Origin: Lytechinus variegatus | Taxonomy: Eukaryota > Echinodermata > Echinoidea > Temnopleuroida > Toxopneustidae | Assembly: GCF_018143015.1 (NCBI RefSeq) | Contig: NC_054743.1 | Coordinates: 39,822,922-39,886,921 of the forward strand | Direction of reading: 5' to 3' | DNA length: 64,000 nucleotides | Shown here: one piece after another, positions 46,930-58,121 of the stretch | How positions within the stretch are numbered: position 1 is the first letter of the stretch | Layout: each line of letters begins with the position of its first letter | Translations under genes and position numbers: made by a program | The notes under the pieces: model-generated | What the model was told of the DNA's origin: nothing | The model's input: only the letters and a program-made list of their open reading frames with translations | Databases searched by the model: none

Positions 46930-49440
46930 TAGTATGCCAATGGTAGGTATATTTTCTTCATCATCTTGTTCTTTTTTATTTTACATAATTTTATATAATT
47001 TAAGTCGTTTTGGGGAAGGGATGGGTATCCTGCTATTGACCACAGTCTATAGTTATGAAAGTGGAACAAAAACGAGTTGTTGTTCCGATGATGGTCTGTC
47101 AGATGTAAAATTCAGTCAAATTTTTAACATCCAATTTAGGAGTAAAACCCATTTCTATAATTATACAAAAGAAGTAAAAAACAACAACAAAAAACACTGT
47201 CCATATCTTGGAAGTGATTGCAAATTAATGATTTTGAATTCCTAAACGTTCGCAAGGAAGGTACCGGTGCGAATTTGAAAACACTACTCAGCTATTTTAA
47301 TTTGATCGTTCTTTATAAATGTTTAAATGAGATAACTATGAAATCGCGTGCCATTAGAATTAAATTAAATTAAGTATTTGGCTATTTAAATGCTGATCTC
47401 ATAGGTCATTCAAATTAGTTGCAAACTGAATTATTACTTCATTAAATCGGTTGAAATTTTGACGAAATTGGACGGGAAAACCTATAGTACACATAGGTGT
47501 ATGGGATGAAATTAAGATGGTGTTTCCGGTCACTTTATATTTCAATTTTTGAAGCACTAAATAATCATTTTCGAACGCCATTTTTTTCTGGGATTCATTT
47601 TTGGAACATATTACAGACACAGGTGACAAGTGTGACCTTCAAGCTCAGATTTTTAAAAAGTCAAACCAATGTTAACCAATCACTTTAATGGTAATAGGAT
47701 CCATTAAGGATATGGAGATAGAGATAGAGAGAGAGAGAGAGAGACGTAGAGAGAGTGAAATAGATGTGCGGTGTGTCTGTGTGTGTGTGTATAGGGCTGC
47801 TGATGAGGAGTGTGTTTTCAGATGTGCATTCGTGCTTTGTAGGGTGTTCGTGTGTGTGTGTGTGTGTTTGGGGTGAGTCTGGGTATAGATGGAATTATCT
47901 GTGTGAATTGTTTTGTATTGAAGATATGAAATAAAATCGCATTTTAGGGGATTTATTTTGCAACTTTAAAATAATGAACGGGCATCCGAACAAACTAATC
48001 TTGTTCTTGTACAAAACCATTTCAAGCTTAGAAATTCGGTCAGAATGTCACCATGATGCAATGATTGCTACTAGCTTTCTAGCATGCAATCACCAAATTC
48101 ATGGAATAAGATTAATGAAATACTACAGAAAATCAACAGTTGGAAACTATTCAGTGGTCGCCGCATATATAATTGTTATATTGCTATATTACTTATACAT
48201 GAATAACTTGTATAACTTATATTACACACCTTCCATATTAGTTACTGAGATGAAAAGTCAAATATGAAATATAACAATTTCAAATTAACCCTTGCTTTTT
48301 AATAACCTACGTCGTTCATAAAACGAAGCTACCGTAAATAAGATACCTGACTATTTATCCTTGATATCCCATATCCTCTCCTAAAATAAAGGATACGAGA
48401 AAGGTATGTTTGACATCTTATGCTATAATGAAATCAGATGTGTTTTATGATTGAAGTGCAGTGACATCATCTTCACAAATTTCTTTAAAAACAGGAGTTG
48501 ATGTGCGATATCATGAGATGTTTTCTTTTTTATTTGCAATGTATACACGAAGTGCGATCCTTCAAAGCGTAATTCGTTATCCAAATACGACCGGTATTAA
48601 ATATTTACATGGGCAATTGACATGAAAAAAGGTAGAAGGGGAAAATCGAAAAGGAGAATGGAAGTATATTTTCTCAGGAAATACAAATAGTGTGAGAGTC
48701 ACAGCGCAAGCAGGTACCTATGGGAATGTGAAGGAAACAAATATTAGGTTGTATAACCAGCCTAAAACACCCAAGGAGGCATTTTAGGGTGCGGAACCTC
48801 ATTTTCATATAAATTTGGTTAAAAAATAAAATAAAAAACTGGTAACACTCTATATAGTAGAGGAGAATGAGGAGAGGGGTAAAAAATCGAAGAACAAAAA
48901 GAAGTGGGCTATTAAAACGTTAACCGTTCTTTCCATTTTCACTTTTCAATCTCCCCTATCTCGATGCATGAATATCAAATTACCGAGACATCTATTTTTT
49001 TTTCATTTTTGAAACATATTTTCCAAATCATTGAATGTATCAATACACATAATATCTAGAAAATATTTTGAACAAACATTTATTATAGATGCTGGCGTTG
49101 CTGGCTTTCCTAGCTGTAGTTGATTGGATCAGTTGTAACTCTTTGTGAGGCAATGCCCTGGTCACTTGGCTAAACTACTTCCCCACCCCTTTCAAAGGCC
49201 CGTCTTGTCTGTGGACGCGATCTCCACCCAACTCTTCAAGGATGTCAAATATACGAGCACATGTTATGATAACAACGAGAGATTCAGCCAATCAACCATT
49301 TACTGAAAAGTGAGACAATCATGTTAAGCCGATAATATAAGCAATCGACATTAATAAGGATGATCATTCTTGAAGGCGGCACTGATGAACATATCAGTGT
49401 CTCTGACATTTTAATACTTTTTCAGCATCATTTGTTCTTT
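46930..49440. other. Region between genes B and C; no gene seen
   Basis: GA and GT microsatellites at 47710-47870; otherwise AT-rich with short chance frames (47974-48267 has no recognisable domain). It includes the upstream region of gene C. Confidence 0.4.
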
Positions 49441-49451
49441 TTGATATCGTA

Positions 49452-49601
49452 ATGAAGTTCGACGACATTTTAGCAACTGTTGGCGAGTTTGGAAGGTATC
49501 AGCACCGTCTATACCTTATACTTGATGTTTTCAAGTTTACGATTTCCTGGGCTGAATTCATACATATCTTCATCGAGGCCCCCGTTGACCATTGGTGCGC
49601 G
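49452..49601 (+). CDS. Gene C exon 1: SLC22 transporter N terminus (partial gene)
   Basis: 50 codons from ATG at 49452 to VDHWCA, donor gtaaga, phase 0. KFDDILATVGEFGRYQHRL matches the N terminus of genes A and B, but helix 1 is different (many F/I and two acidic residues: SWAEFIHIFIEAP). The gene runs away from gene B, 6.2 kb from its start codon, so the two are divergent. Confidence 0.85.
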
Positions 49602-50017
49602 GTAAGAGGATACTAAAACATTTTTGTCTTTTCATCATTTTGTGTCTATTGTTCTACTGTGTGTTGAGCTGTTTACAATGCAGTTATTGATAAAAGAATA
49701 ATTAGAAATTAAAACAGGAGGACTTAGGCTAAACAGTATGTCTAAACAATATGTCTCGTATCCCATTGTCGTAGATGTAAGTGGTGTATCCTGCAAGGTT
49801 AATATGCATGATAAAAGCAGTATTGGGTCCAGTTGATCGAGAAATATGTAATCATTTAAAAAGGGTTCGACGATGATAATGCGTGGCTATATTTTACACT
49901 TTTACTTTAATACCAAAGCACATTTTCACAATATCCCTCAACTGTTCCCTTTGTTTTTTTGTCCGCATAATTCATATTCCGACATCAATTTATTTATATA
50001 TATATAAATGTGTCAAA

Positions 50018-50405
50018 TTACACATGTACAACAGCAGGTAGCTCTGGGGAACCTTGATTTAAGTTACGCCTTTGTTGTCTTCATCCATTCCTTTCATAAT
50101 ATATTATATACAGTGCGTCCCAGAAAAAACGAAACCGAGATTTAGCAATGATTTATCATAACTTAATCATAAATAAAATAGACAAATGACATATCAATGT
50201 AAAGCTTAGAATTACACATGTACAACAGCAGGTAGCTCTGGGGAACCTTGATTTAAGTTACGCCTTTGTTGTCTTCATCCATTCCTTTCATAATATATTA
50301 TATACAGTGCGTCCCAGAAAAAACGAAACCGAGATTTAGCAATGATTTATCATAACTTAATCATAAATAAAATAGACAAATGACATATCAATGTAAAGCT
50401 TAGAA
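50018..50405. repeat. Perfect 194-bp tandem duplication
   Basis: The segment from ACACATGTACAACAGCAGG to GTAAAGCTTAGAATT occurs twice, back to back, with no difference that I could see. It includes a SINE tail (AGCTCTGGGGAACCTTGATT) and the left end of the foldback that follows. Confidence 0.9.
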
Positions 50406-51117
50406 TCTCCTCTTTCATCTGGTATTACTTAGATTATTCCTCATTCACGCATGAGTGAGTAAAAACAATTCGAAGAGAGGATGCAAAAACTCACTTGGCG
50501 GGGGGTATCTGAATTTCAAAAAGAAAATCACATGACTAACAAGTTCAATATCTGCTCTTTTCTTTGATACCTCAATCACAGAAAATGGTCGAGAATTAAA
50601 AAAGTTATGATCCCTCAAAATAATGCTTGTATTTCCCTAATTTCATTAAATAAACTTGTTTTCACCGGTTTCCCACAGAATCGCACGGTAACAAAAGACT
50701 TCATGCATGGCTGATCGTCAACAAAACGGAGTGTCGAGTGAGTTTGAACGCTAGCCTGTAAAACCTCTTCATTTCTGAAATTATTGAAATTCAAGCCTTA
50801 TTTCAAATAACCAGAACTTTGTTATTTCTTGACCATTTTCTGTAATTGAGGTATCAAATTAAAGAGCAGATATTGAACTTTTTAAAAATGTGGTTTTCTT
50901 TTTAAAACACTGATACGGCCCGCCAAGTGACTTTTTGGTATCCCCTTTTCAAATTGTTTTTGCTCACTGATGCGTGAATGAGAAATAATCTAAGTAATAC
51001 CAGATGAAATGGGAGATTCTAAGCTTTACATTGATAGGTCATTTGTCTATTTTATTTATGATTAAGTCAGGATAAATCATCACTAAATCTCGGTTTCGTT
51101 TTTTCTGGGACGCACTG
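50305..51117. mobile_element. Tc1/mariner-like foldback, 813 bp, same family as 41128
   Basis: CAGTGCGTCCCAGAAAAAAC at 50305 and CTGGGACGCACTG at 51117, TA outside, arms pairing through CTTAGAATCTCC and GGTATCTGAATTTC. An extra left terminus at 50111 comes from the 194-bp duplication. In gene C intron 1. Confidence 0.85.
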
Positions 51118-51539
51118 TATAAAGGAAATTTGAATTATCAGCTATCGATGTATAACAAATATAAATGTAGATAAAGGTAAAAGTAAGAACCTTGAACATT
51201 GGAAATTTATTCACATTTTGTAAAACAATCTAATTAAAGTAAAAATATCACAATTGCACCAAAAAATAGTAATAAAAAACAGAACAGTCATATTCAATCT
51301 ATTTATCAAGGGGAATTAGTTACTTTGGAAAAGATGAGATTGGTGAGAGGTTGAATCGTCGGCAACTACTGAAAGCATGACCAAATTTGAAAACGTAAAC
51401 TTTTTGAAAATATTCAAACTGTCTTAATCGCGTACTTTTCAGTGTCAATTATCGGGTCAGTCAGATCGTGTAATATCAATTGAATATGAGTAATAATATC
51501 ACTTTTCATTTTCCGAACATAACAGATGTGGTTGCACCG

Positions 51540-52470
51540 ACATACTATCTAAAGCATGGAATTGAATAACTTTATTGTCCATAATTTTTTTTTCACTGGT
51601 TTATACACATGGAGATACAATTTTTATACATAACCCAAAACAAAATGTGATGAAAACATGCAAAATAAGAAAATAATTACAACTCAGGAATACATGGTTC
51701 AAGCAAAGAATAACAATACACAATTGTTTGAAATACAAGTCAAAGTTAAATTCAGGTTTGAGAATAAATTCATATTCCATAATAATCGTGTTTAGTTATA
51801 CATGTACTGTAGTTATCGGCAAGAAGTAATGTGCAATCGTAATAGAGAGTAAGGGAAGTGCAAGAATGGTGTGTCTGATTCTAGGAAAATCTTTATTTTA
51901 TATTTGTGTGAAAAGTCAAAGTTATCTATCGTGATTAATAGCAATCAAGCAAGAGAGTATAGGGCACTAATTAATTATGGGCGAGACACGGACCTTCGGA
52001 CTTGAGCATTAAAGTTATAGATAACATTGGGACAAATGATTGTCTCAAACGGGAACAGAATAAAAAAAATAAAAAATAGGAAAAAGGAAGCTCTAAAGAG
52101 GAAGGTAAACTGCCTTGATTTTGTATTGCTCAATGGTAATGCTAAGGTATATACATGAATGCAGATCAGATGGATAATGTAATATGAATTGGATGAAAGC
52201 AAATGAAGTAAGTATGTCACATTTCCACGCAAAAGATGTAACAGATATAATATCCGAAAATCATATCCGCTATTATATTGCTGCTTGGTTGCTATATTAC
52301 GGTAATCATCGTATGATTAATCGATCTGCTTCTTTGGGAAAGGAATAATAGTATTCGTGTATTCATCTTAAGTATTTGACTTAGCAAAAAAATATTGTAT
52401 TACCAATTATCAGGATTGACTATTAAAAATAAATTGATTAGTGGTTAAACGAATGGAAACTACTGAAAGC
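51540..52470. repeat. LINE 3' remnant and local duplications in gene C intron 1
   Basis: On the minus strand GGACAATAAAGTTATTCAA (51562-51580) resembles a LINE 3' end. The segment 52250-52380 (CGCTATTATATTGCTGCTTG) has a diverged direct copy at about 57690-57815. Confidence 0.5.
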
Positions 52471-52698
52471 AGTCCAATTTCAAACTTTATAATGAAAAGA
52501 AAAAGTGAGCTGCCTTGATCTGGTATATTTTTCTACGATAATTGAAGTATTCAGATGAGATGGATCATACACAGAATTTTTTTACAATTAAAATTATGAC
52601 TTTTTAAACCACTCATATTTCTCTATTTTCGAATTTCATTTCTTGGTACTTGTAAAACTGTTTTGCTTCTCGCTTCATCTGGCTTTTTTTTCCAATAG

Positions 52699-52962
52699 AC
52701 TCCCGAGCTGGACTCGTTGTGTGAGAAAGATGGCATGTTAAATAATACCGAGGCGTGTGTGCTGGCACAGAAAGAAAGTAGTATCCCGTCAAACCATACC
52801 CCGGATGGGACGCTGGTCTACGCACAGTGTAAGAAATACAACATGTCGGGAGTGGGATTCTGGCCCGTGACTAATCAAAGCAATTACAGCAGCGAGACGA
52901 TGTATTGTGACAGCGGCTGGGTCTACAATGACAGCCAATACCAGACGACAACAGTAACTGAC
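52699..52962 (+). CDS. Gene C exon 2: SLC22 large extracellular loop
   Basis: 264 nt, 88 codons, acceptor tccaatag, donor gtgaga, phase 0 at both ends. It carries the family pattern LCEKDG...CVLAQKESSIPSN, QCKKYNMSGVGFWP and GWVYNDSQYQ, ending TTTVTD. There are five N-glycosylation sequons (NNT, NHT, NMS, NYS, NDS). I found no FDLVC-type exon 3 between 53000 and 64000, so the next intron is over 11 kb or the gene is truncated. Confidence 0.88.
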
Positions 52963-53017
52963 GTGAGATTTTTTTTCCTTATTTGTTTAAACTTTATTTT
53001 AGAGAAATGGTAATACT

Positions 53018-53287
53018 CACTGGCGGATCCAGGGGGGGGGGGACACAGTCGGCCCGTCCCCCTGAAGAGGCACAATTGAAATTTGTAATGTAAAAATACC
53101 GTTAAAACAGAAATGTGCCCTCTTTCGAAATTGAAGACCTCCCCCTTTTTTTCTCATTTTGTCATTTTTTTCGTAGACGAAATCCCCTGAATATTTAGTT
53201 GGAACCCTTTGTAATTTTTGCTTTGCTTGTCAATTTTTTCCTCGGAAAAATGTGCACCACTTTCGAAAAATCATGGATCCGCCCCTG
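53018..53287. mobile_element. hAT-like MITE, 270 bp, near-perfect 8-bp TSD
   Basis: The ends CACTGGCGGATCCAGG and CATGGATCCGCCCCTG are inverted; flanks GTAATACT and GTGATACT match at 7 of 8. It is inserted 55 bases after gene C exon 2. Confidence 0.8.
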
Positions 53288-53299
53288 GTGATACTGATC

Positions 53300-56200
53300 G
53301 TCGTGTCAGTAAACATAAGGGAAAAACCCCACTAGATAAGCTTGGAATAAGCTATCCATACATTCATAATGTCAAGTTCGTCAGTCAGTTCTACACCCAA
53401 CTCAATCTGTTTAATAGATCATTAAAATTTGCATTTGGGTCCCTGGTATCAAAAACATTAATTCAAGATGGGGTGCCCCGAAATCGAGGAATGATACTCT
53501 ATTTTAAAATGCTAATGTCTGCAACCTTTATATGCAAAAAACATACAATTCAGCATATCTCACTGTAAATATTTTCGAAGGCCCATTTTTTTTGTATCTG
53601 TAATTTTGCTAAATATTCTATTGTAGGTTGATTTTTTTTATAAAACTGGTGAATATGAATCATTTGGAAATGTTAATTTATGCAAACTTTATGCAAATGA
53701 TGTGTAAAAACACATATTTCATCATAATATCTCAACATATAGAATTGTTAAAATCACAATTATTTCCCACATCTGTCACTGGTACCCAAAACACATTATG
53801 ATAGTATGCCTCGATATCAGTAACAGGAATCCTATTTCATAATGCTAATTTATGCAAAATCACACAATTCACACTATTTGCTATAAATTAGTGTATATAT
53901 ATATTGCAGACCTAAGATTTTCTAGAAGTCAACTTTTTCGTATTTGGGAATTATTTTGATGGGGCATCTAATCTGGATTGATTTCTATAAAATTGCGAAA
54001 TGAGAATCAGTTTTTAATGTTGATGTAAATTCTAGCAAATTTGTGCAAAACACATGAACTACATGTATCTTATTTTGAAGTTTAGAATAAAGGGACCAGC
54101 ACAGCACTATGTAAAATGAGACTCTGTTACATAGTTCATTCGTTTTTGGTGATTTTTCATGCAACCAGAGGAGGTTACCATGTTTAATTTGCATATTTAT
54201 GTAAATATATAAATCCTGTGCATACCACTTTCATAAAAAAAGAAATATATGCAACAATATTTTACTTTTCTTCAAAGAAATTCAAGAGGTCACAATTCTT
54301 TCCGAAAGAAAAGGAAGGTAAATGGATGGTTTTCATGTCGGTAAAAGTTGTCGATGTCTGTCCCTCTACCTGTATGTTGCACAACTTTGTACATTTTCGA
54401 GAACAGGGAAACATCAGATTTGAGCAAAGAGACACGTTTCTTTTGTTTCTATCGTCCCTTAAGTTGGTTGAAGTTGATCTGAATCATTTCAGTGATTTTT
54501 TTTTACTGGCTCATAATGATCCCTATCGCTAAGGCTAGGGTTATGGCAAAACCAAATTCTCCCAAATAGTTTAAGACAGAATTAGAGTCGAATCGGTCCG
54601 GAATGGGTCTCGAATTGGAGCATTATACCAAGAATAATTTAACTTCCCGAAATTGCCAAATGTCCCCAAAATCCAACCCAATTCCATCCGAATACATCCC
54701 TAAGGTGACTCAAATGAAATTTGTCGTGGCCACAATAGGGAGTAATTTGGAGGATATTTGGCTGATTTTAAACATATCAAAACGAGCAGAATCCCTCCAC
54801 GAATGTTTCCGAACCCTCCCGGGTTGATTCCGGGAGCTCTCCGAATCGGAGACGAATAATTTCTGAATCCATCCCAATCTGGTCTTTTTTGTTGGGCAAA
54901 ATCGGTCAAAATTTATTGGAAATAATTTAGTTTTGGTATAACCCTTCCTTACAGCCTAGGAATCACCGGAACCGAATCAGCTGTGAATCTATCCAAATAC
55001 ACGTATTAGGGTGGTTTCTGCCCCCGGCGGATTTCACTGGGAAAATAAAAACAAAAACGGGGAAAAGAGAAAAGGAAAGAAAGGGGTAAGAAAGGGGAAA
55101 AAGAGGAAATGAGGAAAAATGGAAGGGAAAGGAAAAATTGAAAAGATAACGAAAAGAAAAAAAAACGGAAAACGGAAGGAACGCGGGAAAAGGAACGAAA
55201 GGAGAACATGTGAGAAAGAATAAATCATTCCAAATATATCAGCGTGGTAAGTAAAAACGGTAAATGAATTAAGTAATGACAAAAAGGAAAACACAAGCGG
55301 AAAATTAAGGTAGAATGTATAATTATTAGCCCCTAAAACGAATAAAAGGGACACGAAAAAAGAAAGAAGTACTTAATAACCCGACCGGACTGCCGAGGAT
55401 TGAAAATAAAGAATAGGAAGAAAGATGGACTGCATACAAGTATTGTGTTATGAGCTTGCAAAAATTTTATGCAATAACGGTCGCAATCAGGACAATAAAG
55501 GGCTTAATATATCCTCCCGTTATACGTTATATGTCCCTACGTAGGTAAACCTTTACGCTGGCAAAAGCTACCGTTAAATAGTCTTATAATGCTTACTTTT
55601 GCTAAATCATAACGGGGGTTGTGCCCCCAGACCGCACGCAGCAGTAGGGGCTCTTCATCCTGTAACCTTCAAAGGGATATATAAAGACAATATAGGACGC
55701 AACCTTATATGCAAATAATGAAATACATGTATGTTATTTGCTGAATATCATGGAAAAATCTATCTCATAATTATAATTTTATTTCAAAAGGCCATTTTTT
55801 TCGAGGTCGCTTCGCTCACTGGCGACTTTATACAACTTTTCTCACATTGCTAAATTCAGTTCAACTGTGTTGAAATAGTGTTTGTGTAAAATCTATATTC
55901 TGTATACACCCTGATTTGATAAAAAAAATAACGGCAATCTGTAGGCTATAAAATGGCTTTGGTATCAAGAGGTTCTGGGGGCTTCCAGCCACATAGCACT
56001 TGTGTACAGATAGAAGGGCTAGGCCACAGCCACCAAAAGTTCTACAGCCAAGAACAAAAACGAAAAGGATGAAACAAAAGCAAAGGAAAAGTTTAAGATA
56101 TGATTTTATTTACTGAATATAATAAAAAAATATCTCAAAGTTAGATTCTCTCGAAAATGTTATGTTTTCTCGCTCGCATTGCTCTTTCGGGACTTATATT

Positions 56201-57680
56201 AAGCAGTTTTTTGGCACATGCGCCATACTGTACCCCCCTTTTTTACTCTTCACGACTGCGGATAGAACTTCGCGCACACTGCTAAAATAAGAATATTGTT
56301 CACAGTGGCGTTTAGACAAAAAGAGAAAGAGATAAGGGTGAAATATGATATTATTTACTGAATATTTTGTCAAAATCTTTCACGAAATTTGATTTTCTTG
56401 GAATAAAATATTTTTGCTCGCTCGTAATGAAAAAAAAAATATCTTGCCCGATACACCATATATGACCCCTTCTAAAATTTTCCTCATTACACCACTGCCT
56501 GTTCATACCATTAAGACCAGGATTTTTTATGCTCTTGCGCCCCCCCCCCTCCCTGGCCACCGACCGCTGTTACGAACCTGCACATTACTGAACTTTACCA
56601 CAGTGTTAGAAAGTGAGAAAATATTCCACTTTTAATATGATCAATTTCACAGACAGTAATGTTTTCCGTCATGATACTAGTATTACGAAAGTACGAGTAA
56701 TTGCTGTTCTGTGTTACAATAAAAATATATATTAATATTTCCAATACTTAGTTTATAGGTTCGAACGAACAAATATAGTTTAAACCTGTGGTTAAATATG
56801 TAATAAAGAAGAGGGAGAGAGTACAACATTCAACTGCAAACAAAAATATTTCCTTCTAGTTATAATTAAAAAGTAATCGACGATCCATTTGGTATGTATA
56901 CATATTTTGAAAACCTTCATGTAAAATGCCCCCTGAAGGGAAAAAGCACTTAGTCTTCTCCATTAACTTGTCTCTGACGGAGGCCAATCCTTTTTATGTA
57001 AGCCTGACAATGCAACTGATTTATGAGATAATAATTAATCATAATCAGCTGGCTGTTGTTGTTGTTTATTTGATTTAATATTCAGCATTCACCATTATTC
57101 AGCTGGTTCCTTGAATGTGTTTCTTTTATTTTTTAAAAAATATATTTCGGTGTTATGTACGATAAGATACATGTTAAATACTTTTTTTAACAAAATGGAA
57201 AAGACCGTTAATGTGCCAAAGTCTGAGTTAACCACCAAATTGTGTGAATTCTCTAAACCCTAAAAGTGCCGACTCACCTAGCCATCATATTCATGAACCT
57301 ACACCCACTATCTGTGTCATATCTCTAACCTGTCCTTCAGCCTATGGTTACTATGGGTGGAAAATCTTCAATGGAGAATTTAGTTTGCATTAATGATCTG
57401 AAAACTAAATACGATTACACATGAAGTTTTTTTCAGGGGGAAACTGAGTTTCTATTCAAATCCACCGAATATCATATTTGTCCCCCGCGTCGCATGCAAC
57501 TGCAAATGTTTGGAAGGAGAAAAAAGAAAAAAAAAGAACCCGGCAAGGTCGAAATTCTTTAGGCTCCGTATAAATTGAGCAAATGTTTTTTTTTTCGTGC
57601 AGACTGTTTGTCGAATGTGGGAGATCAACCACCCTCTTCTCTGAGATGGCATAGATAAATAAAAACGTTCAATAGGAGTG
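53300..57680. other. Gene C intron 2 (left part), no gene seen
   Basis: A purine-rich tract (55030-55200) follows CCCCCGGCGGATTTCACTGG, the same arrangement as other hAT-like pieces here. 54540-54960 is less AT-rich, with TCCCGAA/TTCGGGA-like words and an imperfect CCCGGGTTGATTCCGGG hairpin near 54818. No exon 3 candidate was found. Confidence 0.4.
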
Positions 57681-58121
57681 ATGAACGTGCCATTATATTC
57701 GCTATTATATTGCTGCTTGGTTGCTATATCAATTTAATCATCGTATGATTAAATCAATTTGTTTCTTTGGGGAAGGAATGATAATGTTCGTGAATTCATC
57801 TTTAGTATTTAAGTGAAGGGGTGGCCCATTCGCTTTTGACGTAAAGAAAAGCTAAAAATAATGGATCCCACGCCATTTCCCCATGATAGAATGAAATAAA
57901 ATGAATATACATATTTATCGCGGAAGAAATCGTATTTTTATACAGGAGTGGCTAATTTGCTTTTGATGTTAAATTAAGGAAAAAAATAGTCTGTACACCC
58001 AACCTCCTCCTCAATATAGAATATAAACGAATAAATCGATATATCTATCGTGAAAGCAATTCCTTTACTTGTATAATGGTAGCATCTATTACTGAAGTAG
58101 ATCATATTCCTCTTTACCCCC

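Noticed and set aside
53218..53568. 116-codon plus frame as gene C exon 3
   Set aside because: Begins inside the hAT-like MITE and shows no SLC22 motif.
54990..55354. F/L/S-rich minus frames as membrane proteins
   Set aside because: Hydrophobic text results from the GGGAAAAG-type purine tract; no other support.
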